Origin: Thermotogae bacterium
GTDB lineage: Bacteria; Thermotogota; Thermotogae; B3-G13
Assembly: GCA_015486095.1 (NCBI GenBank)
Contig: WFSK01000071.1
Location: 1 to 6,426, forward strand
Length of the DNA: 6,426 nucleotides
Reading direction: 5' to 3'
Shown: one piece after another, positions 5,060 through 6,426 of the stretch
How the letters are laid out: each line of letters begins with the position of its first letter
Position numbering within the stretch: the stretch's first letter is position 1
Made by a program: the position numbers and the translations under genes
The notes under the pieces: generated by a model
What the model was told of the DNA's origin: nothing
Databases searched by the model: none
What the model saw: the letters and a program-made list of their open reading frames with translations, nothing else

Positions 5060-6426
5060 TCAACGTCTATTCGTTGCAAACAATTCTTTTAATTTCATAC
5101 CTTTTATACCTAACCTTCTATTGATATAAGCGGTTTGTAGCAATTGCAAGGCACTCGATACGGTGTAGTAAAGAAATAGACCCGAAGGTAGATAAATTAT
5201 GAAAAATTCGAAGACTATAAACATAAGAGAAGACTGCAAAACCTGTTTTTTATCCTTTGCTGTTAGAGTAGATTGATATATGGCTATAACGATCCCGATG
5301 AGTATGAAGATCAGATTAACCTTAAAACCTCCTTTGGATAGATCATCCCAGATGAAAAACTTGCTACTATATGGGAATTGATCACCGAAATAGATGATCA
5401 CACCATACAATAAGAAGAAAATGGGCATCTGGATCAGTAAAGGAAGACATCCTCCCATCGGATTAACCCCGTGCTTTTTGTACAATTTCATCAATTCCTC
5501 CTGTTGCTTTTTGGGGTCCTTATACTTCTTACGGATCTTCTCCATTTCGGGCTGAAGCTTCATAGTCTGAGCTGTGGATTTCGTCTGAACAGCGAATAGG
5601 GGATATAAGATCAGTCTGATCAATAAGGTAAATATGATGATAGCCCAACCGTAATTCTTTGTAATCCCATAAAGCCAATCTAAGCTACTAACCATAGGGT
5701 AAAATAAGCCATCGTACCATTTATATCCGTTAGGTAGAGAATGAACGATCTTCTTCACGTCAGCAGTGTTATCTAAATATCTTGTGATCAAGGTCACTTT
5801 AACCGGTCCCATATACGACTTTATATTTACATTGTTTTTTTCTATGTTTACGATACCCTCTGGACTGAGAGTACCTGAGGATATCAATGACATCTCGATC
5901 TTTCTATGCTTCTTGGTGTAAGAAGCGAAGAGCGTTTTAGAAGTATTGAGCCTGTTGTAAACCGAAGGTCCAACCTTGGGTATAACAACAGACAACTTTG
6001 CACCAACAGGATTTTTCATTACATCAATGCGTACCTCATGCGTATAATTCGGTGCATTATGAAAGCAATAGATCTTTTCGAACTCGATGAGTTTTTCATT
6101 CATCTTTACTCGTTGAACGAATATGAGTGTTATATCATTCCTAGTCTTTAGATTCGTTATGTTCTTTTCATTATTTATCAGTAAAGATACGGTTGTAGGA
6201 CTAGCCTCTCCACCATTCACCAATACATCATAGCCATCTCCACCATATTTGAATATCCATGCCCTTTTCTTATCTGAATTTAAATCTATTTTACTGAAGG
6301 AATGTGTGGTGATATAGTAATCTTCTAAGAGGCCAGTGGTCCTGTTCACAACAGCTTTGTATAGACGAGTCCATATGTACACATCATCTCCTACAACTCT
6401 TACCACCGCCTCAGGTTTAGCAGCAA
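5060..6426 (-). CDS. yidC: Membrane protein insertase YidC, lacking its N-terminus (5' end outside window)
   Basis: YidC inserts and folds proteins in the inner membrane, alone or with SecYEG. The frame stays open to the window edge (454 complete codons visible, starting Ala-Ala-Lys-Pro-Glu-Ala), so the first membrane helix and true start lie beyond it. Counting from the first visible codon, residues up to about 230 form the extracytoplasmic beta-sandwich (P1) domain, with the family-like start around LYKAVVNRTTGLLEDYY. The conserved insertase core follows. YGWAIIIFTLLIRLILYPLF (258-277) carries the groove arginine (R270), and a charged hairpin loop lies at about 291-318. GVNPMGGCLPLLIQMPIFF (319-337) comes next, and two further hydrophobic regions lie at about 370-384 and 398-430. 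A short basic tail (RRLGIKGMKLKELF) follows. The P1 domain indicates the Gram-negative/Thermotoga-like architecture and looks shorter than in E. coli. jag follows after 19 bases. The promoter and any rnpA or rpmH partner would lie outside the window. Confidence 0.95.
   Translation of the reverse strand, partial: AAKPEAVVRVVGDDVYIWTRLYKAVVNRTTGLLEDYYITTHSFSKIDLNSDKKRAWIFKYGGDGYDVLVNGGEASPTTVSLLINNEKNITNLKTRNDITLIFVQRVKMNEKLIEFEKIYCFHNAPNYTHEVRIDVMKNPVGAKLSVVIPKVGPSVYNRLNTSKTLFASYTKKHRKIEMSLISSGTLSPEGIVNIEKNNVNIKSYMGPVKVTLITRYLDNTADVKKIVHSLPNGYKWYDGLFYPMVSSLDWLYGITKNYGWAIIIFTLLIRLILYPLFAVQTKSTAQTMKLQPEMEKIRKKYKDPKKQQEELMKLYKKHGVNPMGGCLPLLIQMPIFFLLYGVIIYFGDQFPYSSKFFIWDDLSKGGFKVNLIFILIGIVIAIYQSTLTAKDKKQVLQSSLMFIVFEFFIIYLPSGLFLYYTVSSALQLLQTAYINRRLGIKGMKLKELFATNRR

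Noticed and set aside
5906..6151. Open frame of 81 codons on the + strand within yidC
   Set aside because: Antisense to the YidC P1 domain, with no ribosome site or recognisable motif; treated as a shadow.
6404..6406. GTG as the start of yidC
   Set aside because: The frame stays open upstream to the window edge, the first membrane helix of YidC would be missing, and no ribosome site precedes it; the gene is therefore cut by the window.

Overview
The window is a bacterial chromosomal segment of ordinary, densely packed housekeeping genes. By eye it is A+T-rich, and arginine and isoleucine are often coded by AGA/AGG and ATA. That codon habit is common in thermophiles, so a thermophilic or thermophile-derived host is an inference. 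The gene content indicates a walled, probably rod-shaped, flagellated bacterium that makes lipoproteins. Its YidC carries a large domain ahead of the insertase core, a form typical of Gram-negative and Thermotoga-like bacteria and absent from the short Bacillus YidC. I cannot name the phylum from this window.

Left part (1-323): the 3' end of a dCTP deaminase gene (dcd), then a tRNA-Ser(UGA) whose extended -10 promoter starts inside the dcd stop codon. Centre (324-4375, + strand): a tight set of four genes, lgt, murA, mreB (Mbl-like) and flgF, with gaps of 24, 5 and 15 bases. They cover lipoprotein acylation, the first committed step of peptidoglycan synthesis, the cell-shape filament and a rod protein of the flagellar basal body. 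Two of the four start with TTG. No terminator is visible between the tRNA and lgt, so the tRNA promoter may also feed this set. Right part (4376-6426, - strand): yidC (5' end beyond the window) followed by jag/khpB, the usual membrane-insertase and RNA-binding pair, converging on flgF. A hairpin with a short T run lies in the 32-base convergent gap and probably ends + strand transcription.

The order murA, mreB-like, flgF recalls the Firmicutes cluster murA-spoIID-(spoIIQ or M23 peptidase)-spoIIID-mbl-flhO-flhP, here without the sporulation genes and without the second rod gene. No mobile element, CRISPR array, phage gene or foreign island was seen, and I found no convincing undescribed system. 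The points most worth checking are the apparently leaderless tRNA transcript, the extra N-terminal membrane segment of Lgt, and the condensed murA-mreB-flgF neighbourhood.
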